Shown here one piece after another: positions 46,151 to 57,903 of a stretch of DNA of 64,000 bases. Position numbers and translations under genes: made by a program. Source of the DNA: Cyclospora cayetanensis. Its lineage: Eukaryota > Apicomplexa > Conoidasida > Eucoccidiorida > Eimeriidae. How positions within the stretch are numbered: the first letter of the stretch is position 1; every line of letters begins with the position of its first letter. A model generated the notes under the pieces. That model saw only the letters and a list, made by a program, of their open reading frames with translations, was not told the origin of the DNA and did not search any database. The DNA is taken from the NCBI RefSeq assembly GCF_002999335.1, contig NW_020312590.1:186001-250000 (forward strand). Direction: 5' to 3'.

Positions 46151-48427
46151 CTTTGCCAAGCGCTCAATAACGTCTTGCTAGCCTTCCCTTATATCAAAGT
46201 GTAGGCATATCCAAACGTAGATAAAAGTTGCAGTGGTATCAGCGATAACACAGTTTTAAATTCTTACATCAATGGCCAGTTTGCGACCACCTGACGTGAC
46301 TCTTCGCGTAGACCCTGGTATGAAGCGTTGGTTAAGCAGCTCTTCCGGACTCAGGGAAACCAAGCCTCTTGGTTAGCAAAGAAGGTATCAGAAGAGAGAA
46401 GCCCCAAGCGCAGGCTGCGTGGACTAGAGGCGAATGTCGAGGATAGTGCCGTAGTTGAAGACACACGCCAGCCATTCTGCGCGGACACAAGTTCACAATG
46501 ACGGTCAAAGGCGGTGTTGCTTGAAAGTGGGTGTGCAGCACAGTTGTTATCTAAGGAGACCGCACAGAGGTGCAGTCTCCCTGTTCGGCGACTGACGGCA
46601 CATCAAATATTGGGGGCCTCTGCAGATGTGCCGGCGAAAGGGCAGATTTGGGCGATTCGGTATCATCTGCAGCGGTGGCAGCCTCCGAGATCTGCAAACC
46701 CAAAATACAACAGCCCTTGGGGTGGTGCAATAACTCTGGTTCACTGACGTGCTGCGAAACATAAAAAACGGCAGGGCTACTGCAGTTAAGTGCCACTTTA
46801 AACATGAGTGGGGCTTTATCAGCATAGCCCGTGGCTTGGATATTGGACCCGTACACCCCATGCTGTAGTCCTAGGTATGCCATGGCTGACCAATGGAAGG
46901 AGCACATGCAGTCACAGCTGCGCGCTAAGGATATTCGTGTGACGATAACCTAAAGGGAGAAGCAGCTGTCGGTTTTTCTAATAATGCTCATTTTATCTTG
47001 GGTGAGTGGGGTAAAGTCGATGGCTCGACGATAAGGCACGGTCCTCACGCGGGTTGCTCAGCAACGCACTTAGCAAGGATAATTCTGAGCACACATCCTG
47101 TCTTAATGGCTCTGTAGCTGTTTTCTTGTTATAGAATTCGGTCAAATTTTGAAGCGAGCAACCGCAGGAACAAGCAACTCTTATGAAGTGGTTCGCAGAT
47201 GTGCTTGATAATGAAAAGCTGCCAAAAGGCTAGCAACCTGCTAGGCGTCCTCTGCATCGTATTAAGCTAATTCCTTTGTTATTTTCCAAGCTGAGCTCAG
47301 TGGTACGGAGGCACGCACAGCTTAAAGATTGGATTGGGCGTTAGGCGGATTGTTTGCTGATAAAAACAAATCAAAGGAATTAATGGGTGTTCTTGGGCAT
47401 AGCCTGGTGTTGGTGCCTGGCAAGGAAGGAGGGTGGCGCATGAGCGTTTTAACATGTACGGCGAAATTCCGATACCGCATACTGGCGGCATGAATGACAA
47501 GCAGCAGGAAGCAGCAGTCTACCCGGCACTTGACTTCACACACGCCCTGTGGCAAATCCTCTTGCACGCCTATAACAGACACAAAATAGCGTTCCACACT
47601 CGCACTCACAAAGTCGAGTATACCTGCATCTTACTTGGATTTTTGATGCCATTTCTATAGCTGGTAGGCTTGTGACGGAGGAATTAAGCCTGTCTGCCTG
47701 GCGAAGTCGTAGTTTGAAACTAAAACGTTCAAGGGACACCCAGAGCACCTACGGTGTGCGCTGCAGCTGTTGCGGGGTAAGCAGTCTAGTGTGAAGGCAT
47801 GCGAATGCTCGTTTTCACGAGGGCAATCATGCATCTGGGAACCAGTATTCTGGCTGATGAAATAGAGCAAGACTTTGCAAAACCCTGAAGCAATTAAGGC
47901 ACGGCCTCTACCTTTACGCACCACCTAGGACGATGAGGAGCATTGTGGATTTGCTCCCATTACGCGGGGTAACGGGGGTACGGAAAGGTGTTGGCAGTGT
48001 TTATATGGGATTTTTCCTTCCAAACCGAGAACCAGGATTAAATGTACCTCACAAAGAATTCCCGGGACCTTGACAACACGGGAGTTGTTCGCTGGCTTGA
48101 AGACCTGCAGCAAGGCTCCACAGTGAGAAATACTGGTAGCAACACCCAATGTGATCATCGATGCGCTCTAGCGACGCCCTAGCTTTTTGCTCCTAGGAAA
48201 CTCAGCCGCTGTTTTCTAAATGATTCACATTTTTCTTAAACCTAAGTGACTCTTATGCTTTTGACTCCCATCAATCCGTTATTAACGCCAGCATCCAGAA
48301 GGGCAATCAGCTTGAAGCCGTATAAGGCTGAAGATGGCCTGCTCTAACTGAAAAACACAGCGGGGGCTCAGCAGCTGAGACATCGCGACTGCGCCACACA
48401 GTGCTGCTTCGCGCAAAGGATACGATC

Positions 48428-48736
48428 ATGCTCTTTCGGTTTATAGAGGGAATCGCATTACAGGGGAAAAGCTCCAATGGTATCGTTGATGACCTCCGAT
48501 GCGTTCCGCGGAGGAGGAATATGCACTATTACACCCAGATTCTGAGCAGCAAAAGCACCACGATCCTCCTACGCTTGGCACTCTGCAAGGCTGTCCCGGT
48601 CATTATAGGATTTGGATCAATCTACCTATGGAATTTGTTAGACTGCCTGAGAGCAAGGGTTAGGGTTGCATCTACAACCCTTGTTCAAGCTGTGTCACGG
48701 CTCAGGAAGCCCCTCGATCAAAACTCATGTCAGTAG
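48428..48736 (+). CDS. Possible small single-exon membrane protein (102 aa)
   Basis: The frame runs from the ATG at 48428 to the stop at 48736 and is open further upstream. It encodes a basic, mostly polar N-terminus, one hydrophobic segment (AVPVIIGFGSIYLWNLL) and a basic tail. The shape would suit a small mitochondrial inner-membrane subunit, but there is no family match and the frame could be chance. Confidence 0.28.
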   Translation: MLFRFIEGIALQGKSSNGIVDDLRCVPRRRNMHYYTQILSSKSTTILLRLALCKAVPVIIGFGSIYLWNLLDCLRARVRVASTTLVQAVSRLRKPLDQNSCQ

Positions 48737-50300
48737 GATTCACGGATTTTACATGAGTATCATCTTAGTAACGATCCAAAGCTCGTAAGTGCGTTGGCGT
48801 GCTCTTAGCACCTGCCTAAACATTGACCATAATTCGACCACTGTCAACCAAGCCGAGGCAGCTAGACAGACTGAGTGCACCAACCGCATGCCTATGCAGT
48901 ATTTGCAACGATATGCTCACAGACATTCGAATGCTTATAGCTTAATTTTACTCCCTTTGCTGAGTGGGTTCATAGTACGACAGGAAAGTACACTTATCTA
49001 TCCGTTGCTCCCCCGCATCCCTGGTCTACACTGAGTAGCTCCTCTCTAATTGAGGCCTGAACCTGGTAGTCAGCGGTCAGCCACCACCTCTGGCGACGTA
49101 GGAACAGAAAGAAAAACCTACTAATGCGCGCACGTATTTTCGCAACGATCAGACGATACAAGCACACAATTATGATGAGCAGGGGCCGACTGTGTGCCTC
49201 GATTGTGGAGGCTTGGTCCTGGTAGCCAGCAGCCCCTTGAGAAGTGCACCAAAAGGTGATTAGACAAAGAAACAATTTGCAGTCAAACGCCTTACAGCAT
49301 ATGCTATTGTCTCACTGATTGGTGCTCCATCTGACTATGTCAATTTTCCTAGTAATTGGAAGTGCCAAAGAATCATGGATATTGGCTTCGTAAGTAGTTG
49401 CAAAACTCCTCCAGTTATTCGTGGAGTTTGCTACGGGAGCAAGTCCCCGATGTGGAGACGGACGATTCACAGGGAGCTGCAGAAATGTGACATTATCGGA
49501 GAGTTGATCGCCAAGGATACATTGGAAGGGACTTTCTAGCGAAGTGGGGTGGGGAATGCCAACGGGTGTGGTTGACGGAGGAGCAATTTCGGGCTACTTC
49601 GCCTGAAGGAGAGCCTTCAGCTCTGTTTAGCTAGCACATCTGTAGCCATAAACAATAGTTCTAGCGACTCGTGAGCGTTTTCCTTCCCAAACACAAATAC
49701 TGAATGAATTACTTACCTTCTATGCACATTGCTTTATGAGTGTCGCTGATTATTGGTGAAGCCTTTCCTACAAATAGATTTATATGCAGCCACTCTCAGC
49801 TATATTGCTCTAATAGTCTTTCGTATGTCCCTTTTGGGGAGCTGATGTTGAGTATGCATCGGCTATACTTGCATACAGATATGGCTCTAGGAGGCGTGAG
49901 GTACTGCTGAACTAGCGTGTATTTTAGATTCCTACACACATTTACTCGTCTTTTTGTTTTCTCGTGGCAGGACGGGGTCATCTTTCTCGCCGTTTTCTTG
50001 GCGGCTGGTGCACTTCGTTTTTTCGATTGCAGTTTTCCGCTTTCCTTCTTACATCGGGACCGCCGATTGGGCGCATACACTTCCCCCATCTTGCACGGAA
50101 TTTGTCTAGACGTATGGGTATGGGAAACGCGGGCGTATATTTGAAGTGGGGGGAAAAGGTAACGGGCGAAGCCACGACTAATCACTTGCTCCTGCATCAC
50201 TTACTTTCAACTTAGAAATATTGTTGAATTGACTAGTTGATTTGCCTCTTCGTACTTCTTTTTTATTACATTGTACTGCTAGCTCGACATAGGAAGAAGC

Positions 50301-50304
<4 letters not shown>

Positions 50305-50373
<69 letters not shown>
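50305..50373. repeat. (TG)n dinucleotide run
   Basis: About 34 uninterrupted TG units directly in front of dispersed-repeat copy B. Confidence 0.97.
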
Positions 50374-50377
<4 letters not shown>

Positions 50378-50500
50378 GATGGTATGTGCAACTAGCAGTG
50401 ACTGCAGGGAATGCCTAGAGGGTGCAGCAAAAGTGCACCCTTGCCATCCCTCTCCTCATGGTGCAACGTTCAGGGGCGCGAAAAGGGGAATGTAAAAGCT
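50374..50500. repeat. Dispersed repeat, copy B
   Basis: Starts GTTAGATGGTATGTGCAACT and matches copy A at 46021. Both copies are preceded by TG-rich sequence. Confidence 0.6.
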
Positions 50501-51447
50501 CTTTTGAGTGACTATTTAGTAGCTTAAATTAATTTTTCATTGAGTTCAGATGTAGGTGCCTCCCTACCAAGGCCCTAAATGGAGCGTTACGCTGAAGGGG
50601 GAAGTACACAGAGGAGAACGCCAGGGTTTGTGGTCCCCCTAATGGGGCTGCCTGGGAATAGCGGGCCATATCAGTCCTGTTAGTAATATTGTCTGATGCG
50701 CTGAAAGAAATGTTGTACTGCCTTGAAGGCAAAGAAGACATTTCTCCTCCAGTGCAATGCGATTGTTACTGAAGTTGCATCCGGAGCATGATTGCACTGT
50801 TTGCTTACTAGAGAACGAATAGGTAGCGTGTTCAGAGGGCTCGCATCCGAACGGCAAAAATGTATTACATATGGTGCGCCACTAAATCAATTGCGCTAGA
50901 GAAACATGCGGAGCTGACACCACCCAGAATTGGTGAGAATCACCAAGGGTTCACTAAATTTGAAGGCAGAAGACCTGTTAGTAATTTAGACTCAAAAATT
51001 TCGCCGTCAAGTCTGTAATTTGCCAGTTGCCGTCAAGAGAGCTCATTCGACTCTCCCAGGCTCCGTCAGACATGCAGGCCGAGTCCCAATCGGCAAATGG
51101 GGCCCGTTCTGGTTCAGGAACAAAGCTCTAGGGAAATCGGAAAGGAAAATGCTGGCAAAATATATTACTCAATATGTGGCGTCAAATTCTACACCCTGCT
51201 GATTAGTGTGAGTCGGGGGTCTCAGTTACGTAGGCCAGGCCCTCCATGTGGGACGTAACAAGGCAGCTTGAGGGCACCAGATGTTTCTCTAGGAACAAAG
51301 TACCAGTTTGCTGTCAGCAAAGGGCTTGACAAACCATTGTTAGGAAAGGTTCGGATCTACTTAGGAGCTTCTGTCAGCTTGGGGAGGCGGTGAAGCCGTG
51401 GCAGTGCGCCACAGGTCGTTGTGGCGTCATCTCCACACCCCAAAGGG

Positions 51448-53590
51448 ATGCCCAGGCGAAGAGTGGTACCGGCTGCGGGGGGGAGACCGGACGATCCCCT
51501 CAATCAGGAGGGGGAGGAATCCAATTTTCAAGTTAATCAACCTGCTTCCTCTGACGGTGCACCGCCCAGGGACCAGCCAGCCAGCCGGCCGGTAGGTCTT
51601 TGTGAAAAGTCTGCGTGCGCGTTCCCCTGTTCAAGTTGGTAGCACGAGCGAGTCTGGAAAGGCTTCAGCACTTCTTTTGTGCTGATTGCATGATGAAGCC
51701 ACTCCGCCACCCCCGGGGCATGTGGTGCGCTGGAGGAGTAGCCTCGGTATGCGTGGATCAGCAGGCAGTTGTTGCTGGTGTGCGTGTGGACTTGCGTTTA
51801 CGTGTCGCCTTCTGCAGAACCGTGCTCATCGGGAGTGCTCGGGATGCAGCGATGGCGTGAAACGGGGGTGCGGCTGCGGCCGGTGTTTTTGCTGCTCCCG
51901 AGCCGCGCTTGACGACTTCATGCAACAGAGGATGTCTACTTGGGAGCCACTGCTGACTCCTAGACGGATCTTATTTGCATTATTCGTTTTTGGCATGATC
52001 TTTTTTGTTTTGGGACTTGTTATCGTGTTATTTGACCGCTCAATCGTCGAGTGCAAGATTAACTATACGGATATGTCTGGTGACCTCATGCTCAAGGTAG
52101 GCTCTCTGCAGGGGCTACCTTTTCTTTATAGGAACCCTTCTCGTGACTACAATTTATGACAGAAGCGTCCTAAGATTTTATTTTGGTACCGTATGTTTCG
52201 GTGACCGCGTTTCGTCTTTGTGTTCAGTGCTGCTGTATGCTGTTGTCTATTCGTCTGCAGATTGACGCTTCGACATGCACGGATACCACCATTACGGAGA
52301 TTGAAGGAGATGTCCTCCTGTACTACGAGCTGTCTAACTACTTCCAGAACCATCGACGTTACATGAAATCGCTGTCTGACAAGCAGCTAGAGGTGCGTCT
52401 GCTAGCCGCGTTATGCTTCTCAACTGCTAACTCGCTTGCTTCGTTGCGTATGTGCCGTCATCCCTCCGTTCAGTGTGTTTTCATCGTGCTTGCTGCTGCG
52501 TACATGACTGCTTTCTCGCTGCTGCTCTGCGTTGTTACAGGGCACTGTCTACACAGCAGTGTCAGATATCAGCACGGCATGCGATCCGCGTGTCGAATCG
52601 TCCGACGGCCGCGTGCTCCACCCATGTGGACTGAGCCCGGCCGCTGTTTTCACCGACTCGTTCACCGTTTTCGCGGGAGATCAGAAGACGGAGATTGAAC
52701 TTGATGAATCTCGAGAGGCCATTTGCTGGGATTTTGACCTCTCAACGTTTAAGAACCCCACCGCAGAGGAAATGAGGAGCGCCGTTGGTCAAGTCAATTT
52801 CTGGTTGTATGACCAAAAGCTTGTGGAGGCACTTCACATGAATAAGACAGGTGCGGCAGGTGAAATGAGAGCGTCGTGCAAAATTTTGTGGAAGAATCTT
52901 GCATGGCGTCGCCCATTGGTGCGCGGGAGGGTTTCGCCATTCGTACAGTCACACTTTTCTCCCCTGTGCTGGCTGCAGGCGTGGGCTGGGGGGTCGAGAA
53001 CTCGCACTTTATTGTATGGATGCGCGACGCGGGGCTGCCAGCCTTCCGCAAGGTTTACGGGAGGTTCGTGGCACAGCCACTTAAGCTGCCTTTTTATATC
53101 AAGGTGACGAACAATACGTATGATGTCGCGTCCTTCGGAGGTAGGCTTGTGCAAGGCGATGCACTGAGCAAGTGAAATCCCCAGACATGTTTTTGCTTTG
53201 ACATAGCTGTTTGTAAAAAGAAGCTTTGCTGCTGCCGCCACTCGGCTGCACCATCCAGCGCCCTTTTTAGGAAATTACTAGGCAGCTGGCAGTCGAAGGT
53301 ATAAGCATGTACTCTAGGCAGTAGCAGGTGGTTTGCCGCTATAAAGTTTCGTGTTGCTGCAGCATCTACCGTGCGTCAAAAACCTTTTTGCCTATTATTT
53401 TGCAGGCACTAAGAGTGTTGTAGTCACCCAGGCCTCGTGGCTTGGTGGCCGGTCGGCTTTCCTCGGCATCGCTTACCTTGTTGTGGGGAGCGTCTCCCTC
53501 GTCGTCTTTGCCGTATTTTTTTACTACCACAGACGGAATCCAAGGCATCTAGGAGATGTCTCTTGGTTGCGGCGCGCGCTGTACTCTTGA
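51448..53590 (+). CDS. CDC50/LEM3 family protein (P4-ATPase flippase beta subunit)
   Basis: Six exons keep phase: 51448-51591, 51818-52096, 52261-52392, 52541-52850, 52979-53140 and 53406-53590, about 403 aa. Family marks in order: FMQQRMSTWEPLLTPRRIL just before TM1 (ILFALFVFGMIFFVLGLVIV); the ectodomain signature LYYELSNYFQNHRRYMKS (YYGLSNFYQNHRRYVKS in human CDC50A); ECKINYTD; AICWDFDLSTFKNP; FIVWMRDAGLPAFRKVYG; NNTYDVASFGGTKSVVV; SAFLGIAYLVVGSVSLVV as TM2. Glycosylation sequons NYT, NKT and NNT lie in the ectodomain. The protein is needed for P4-ATPases to leave the ER and to flip aminophospholipids at plasma membrane or secretory organelles. The Cys-rich N-terminal stretch (CGCGRCFCC, possible palmitoylation) rests on my choice of acceptor at 51817 and is less sure. 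Confidence 0.93.
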
Positions 53591-54117
53591 GAGTCTGCCT
53601 TGATCCACCAACGGGAACCTCCTGATTCATTGTGCAATGCTTTTTTCGGTGTATGCATGAGGCTCGCCGACGGGCCCCAGGATGTATACGGCTGGCTGCT
53701 GGATGCTAGTAGTATGCTACCCGTGGATAACCATCCTGCGCCTGTTTGCTCATACAGCACTGACAGTGTCTCGGCATTTCGTGCTTATGGGGCATCCTTG
53801 TTTTTTCGTTCCTACATCCCAAAGTGGCAGTCGCGGGCTTGGAGTAGACTTTTGCATTGGAGCCGCAGTGGGAACGTGCACGGAGACTCAAATATAGAAT
53901 AAAAACATGAACACAAACACATCGGTCTTGTAGCCCAGCAAGTTAGCTTGCGTGGCAGCATCGAAGCAACAGGCCTCGCGTTACCCCGTTGGTTCCGGTC
54001 TGCGTGTCGGTATAGCGGTTGTTGTACACGAGAAAATACGCAGAAAATTTTTAGCATTTTATAGTTGATGGGGAGAGGGTTGCCTTGGGAAGAGCCACAC
54101 TGAGTACTGCGCCATCG
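53591..54117. other. Convergent intergenic region
   Basis: About 530 bases between the CDC50 stop (+) and the MLO-like stop (-). Nothing else is seen. Confidence 0.55.
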
Positions 54118-56468
54118 TCAGTGGCCAGAAGAGCCTTTGGGTCGAAACTCCCTTGCCCTCTCTTCCATGTCTTCGATCCAGAGGACCAGCTGAGGCATAG
54201 AAATCAGTTCTCCCCGGCTGCCATGGGCTATTGCTGCAACGAGCTGCTCCACTTCCTCCATCGAGGCGGCTGGTCTGAGGCCAGCAAGGCTTTCTAGCAA
54301 GTCGTCCTGAAAGCGCACAGGTGCGTGCAACACCCTTGAAGTGTCTCTTGGGTTTTTCGTCCCTACGTACCACTGTTATGTAGCCGTCGGCGTCCTCGTC
54401 GAGATAATCAAACAAGTCCTGCAGGGTGATTCTCAGGTAGAAGGCATTTAGCAGCAGAGCTCGAGAAATGTCGTACGTGCGTTCGCGCTTGGCGAATGTG
54501 TGGAGGGGCAAGGGCTCTTGTTTCGTCCTCAAGCAGATGCATGATCATCTGATTCGAGACATACGCATCACGCAGCATTAGGGGCGTAGCGTCGATTGCA
54601 ACGTACAGCGGTGAAGGCAGGGTAGGTAAGGCTGCCAGAGGGATCCAAGGCTGTGACCCAGCCTTCTGGTGTTGTCATTTTCAGACAGTACGACGCATTC
54701 TTCAATTCAGATTTGCACAGGGCACTAGGGCGAACCGACTCACCGGCTTTTTTCTTGCAGTCGGGTATTCGTTCACTCAATGAAAAAGCGTTGATCATCG
54801 TGTAAATATTCTTTAGGGGGATTCGCGGTTGTGCCGACAGCTCGGCAAAAGCATGAAAAACGTCTTGATAGCCTTTTTGTATTTCTGGGGAAAGCGTGTC
54901 GTACAGCTGCTTGGCTTCCTCAATTTCATCCCGCGCCCGCCCAGGCTGGGAAGCAAAATGAATATCCGCCTTGTGCCGCAAGAATTGCAATATTTGGAAC
55001 TGCCGCTCCAACACTTTTAGCTGAACCCGCTTTGCGCTCTCCTCCAGCGCCTGCCGGCTGGCGAGAGCGCCAATGTTACTAATTAACGTTAGCTCAGTAG
55101 CAATGACAGGGAAGAGGCCCATGCTGAACACCAGGATCAGCAAAGGTGCAATGCCACTCCAGTAACCCAGTACTGCAAACATAATGTGCTGGTAGTGGGG
55201 GGAGAGCAGCAGCTTCACGATGATTGTGACAGCCACGATGTGAAGGGAAAGGGAAAGCTGAATGATGGTTCTCAAGGCCGAGATACCTCTTGGGCCCAAA
55301 AGAAACAAAGACTCCTGAGCATTCATAATCCTCGTTCCCCTGATAAGACTGCACAGGGTGCCGTTCCTTGTGATTGGCGGCAGTGCATCTATGGGAGCGC
55401 CGGGCAGCTCCATCGGCTGCCGCGGCAGTCCTAAGCTCTGCAAGTACATCTTGATCTCGTTGTGACTCGGAACATGGTAGTTGACGATGGTTTCGAGCCT
55501 CCAAAAGATAAAAAGGTTGAGAAAGAGGAGCCCTCCAGAGGCATAAAGAAGACACTCCACAAGAGGCGTCGGATCAAGTCCGAGGAGCGGTCGAACGCAA
55601 AGAACAATTGGAATGAACAGCAACCACGTAGAAACTGGTATCTCCACCATGCGTAGGAGCGTTCCAGACAGCTGCTCTGCGAGGAATTCTCCGAAGCAGA
55701 ACTGCCCTTCTTGGTGCGGCACAAATGGAGTGGTGGGATTCATGATTCTATGACGCAGGTACCAGAAGCGAAGGGCCGACCCAGAGGCGTTCTTGCTTTC
55801 GGCAAGCTGCTGAAAGTCTGATAGGCTCATGCCGTCAAATCTGGAAAGGCACAGAATTCTCGGTATTGCATCGTTTGCATCATTATGCAAAGCTCACCCC
55901 TTCCATTCCCGCGCTTTGACAACAGATATGGACAGCAGCACAAGAATGACTAGCATGAACGTAACCATGAGGATAAAAACTAGAATATGCGCGCTTTCGA
56001 ACAGCTCGAATACGACAGTGGGGGCTGCATAAGGGTTTCCACTCTCTTCTTTCAGTTCCTCTATGCCAACTTTCTCTAGGGCACTTTGCCCGAGGAGCTT
56101 GTCATTGATTGCCATGGTGATCCCGAGCCGCGTGGAGAAGAATAGGAGTAAAGATATGAAGCCAAGTACCGTCACCTCCTTGGTGATGGCTGCAATAACC
56201 TTCAACACATGATGGAGGTGCTTGTGCTCCAAGTATTCCACGAGTTCCTCATGTCCAACCTGAACGATTGCCGTTACGACTCACACCTGCTTCCCCATTT
56301 GACTACTAGGCTACCCACCTCAAATAACAGAGTCAAGAACAAAATTACAGTCAGAATCGCTATTGTCACATTGGCCTGGGCGTCTCTGTGGTCATGCTCC
56401 TCATGGGTAAGTTGACAGACTCCAGCGGTTGCTGTGCAGACCAAGGCTGCAGGCAGGTTTGTCCCCAT
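54118..56468 (-). CDS. MLO-like seven-transmembrane protein with C-terminal EF-hand
   Basis: Five exons keep phase: 56468-56319, 56259-55898, 55840-54744, 54516-54371 and 54306-54118, about 647 aa. Seven hydrophobic segments are visible: TIAILTVILFLTLLFE; VTVLGFISLLLFFS; ILVFILMVTFMLVILVLLSI; TWLLFIPIVLCV; LLYASGGLLFLNLFIFW; IIQLSLSLHIVAVTIIV; LLILVFSMGLFPVIATEL. Matches to the MLO family: LEHKHLHHVLKVIAAITKEV before TM2 (KKHKKALYEALEKIKEELM in plants), AHILVFILMV and AREWKG after TM3 (LHIFIFFLAV...RGWKKWE), and ESLFLLGPRGISALRTII (DELFWFNKPELLLSLIHF). Plant MLO proteins are calmodulin-binding, calcium-permeable membrane proteins. Here the cytosolic tail has a helical region and an EF-hand (DLFDYLDEDADGYITVDDLL) plus a degenerate second hand. 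Assignment is by eye; topology is inferred. Confidence 0.68.
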
Positions 56469-57903
56469 TGTGAAGGGGAAAAATAGAAAAGTGGCGTTTA
56501 AACTGATCTCAAGAACCAGTCTGGCACCTCCAGCTGCGAAACATACCCTAAATTTGATTGCAAAACAGGGAAACGGCAGTCCCTACTTGTATGTACAGTG
56601 TGTTCACGAAAGTGACATTATGTTCACACCGGTAAATTTTACACCAATACAGTACGGATAGTCAATATGTGTCAAGTCAAGACAGTCGTGAGACCGCCTG
56701 CTTCCTGAATCAGACTGCTTCTGCAGGGGAAGTCGTTAAAGCCTTCTGTTGGCTCCCCGTGCGCTTGTTTGTGCCCCTAGCCCTACTTATGATGAGTATT
56801 CGCCTAGTTGAATACCCATAAACCATAGTGGCCGCCCTAGTAGGCGCTAAGGACTAATCCTCAACGAATTTCCTCCCCCATGGATGGGTGTACACAGCTG
56901 TGCACACCAGTTGTCCATGCCTTAAGTTGTATCTCTAAAAGCATCCTGCATGCATTATTTTCCTCCATGAAGCCGTTTACTCAGGATACTTCAGCCTCAG
57001 CAAATGGTGCTAAAACGTCACGTTGCGGTGAATGAGACGCGTTTCCGTCCCGTCACTGAAAGAAGTTAAACGGAGCAGAGAAAGGCAAGTTTTCGCTCAA
57101 ATATTTGTCACGCGGATTGCGCGCAGAATGAATGTTTCTCCCTTCTGCACACTGCCTATATGGGAACAGCCCATTTCTGCATCATTAAGAGTGTGTAGTC
57201 CATGCTCCCAACACAGAGACATTCACGCAATGAAGAGTTCAAAATGACCATGCATCAGGGAGGTCCCTCGCAATGTGGCGCAGTTTTCATTCCTACTCAA
57301 AGCGTGATACAATGAATGAGCTATTATTTACTTGAAGACTTCAGGACGTTGATGGAGTTCCTGATTTTGGCCGGTGCTGCATGAGTCAAAGCTTCTTTTC
57401 GTCCCCTGTCTTCTGCTACTAGAGACACAGCCTCACTATGCATGCCCTCGAACACCGACATATTCTCTCTGTCTTCTCCTACCTTTCGAAGCATTTTAGA
57501 GAATAATCTTAGTGTAACCAGAGAGAAGCATATAACTGTGACCTGCGGTGTATCTTCTGGCCGTTCGTTGCCCCTGCGTCATGCCCGTAGAACAGAACCC
57601 CTCGACGTGCCATCCGTAGGCACCACTTTAGTCTCTCGGGTTGCCTTCGTGGCACTTCAGTTTTCTGCTTCTGGATGTCTCCAGAAAGCGCTTACGTATT
57701 CGCCTTATGTTAGCCGCATGACCATCCACACACCGCAGAGACACCTGCTCTCTGGGAGGCAGACACTGCTTACGCAAGCAAGCAACTCGCTACGACTTCC
57801 CGCGTCTTCCTTCGCCCCCTTTACTACGGCACTTGCGTACCCTCGCGAACACCTTGCTTTATCGTAAGCTCCTCTCGGCCGAAAACAGGGGTCCTGCGCG
57901 AAT
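56469..57903. other. Divergent upstream region of MLO-like and PPCS genes
   Basis: About 1.4 kb with both promoters. A 141-codon frame at 57442-57867 (+) has no domain and no splice support, so I do not call it. Confidence 0.5.

Larger units (their letters stand above)
44985..51447. other. Long gene-poor stretch
   Basis: About 6.5 kb with near-balanced base composition and only short frames. It holds a diverged pair of dispersed repeats (46021 and 50374), a (TG)n run, a short telomere-like GGGTTAGGGTT at 48657, and one possible small gene (48428-48736 +). A basic minus-strand frame around 49.9-50.2 kb (KKESGKLQSKKRSAPAAKKT) is not supported further. Confidence 0.5.

Noticed and set aside
49796..50200. 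Basic minus-strand frame with KKESGKLQSKKRSAPAAKK
   Set aside because: It recalls a histone tail or ribosomal extension, but the rest has no conserved fold and the frame is interrupted on extension.
57442..57867. 141-codon plus-strand frame upstream of PPCS
   Set aside because: No domain, signal or splice support; it lies in the expected promoter region.
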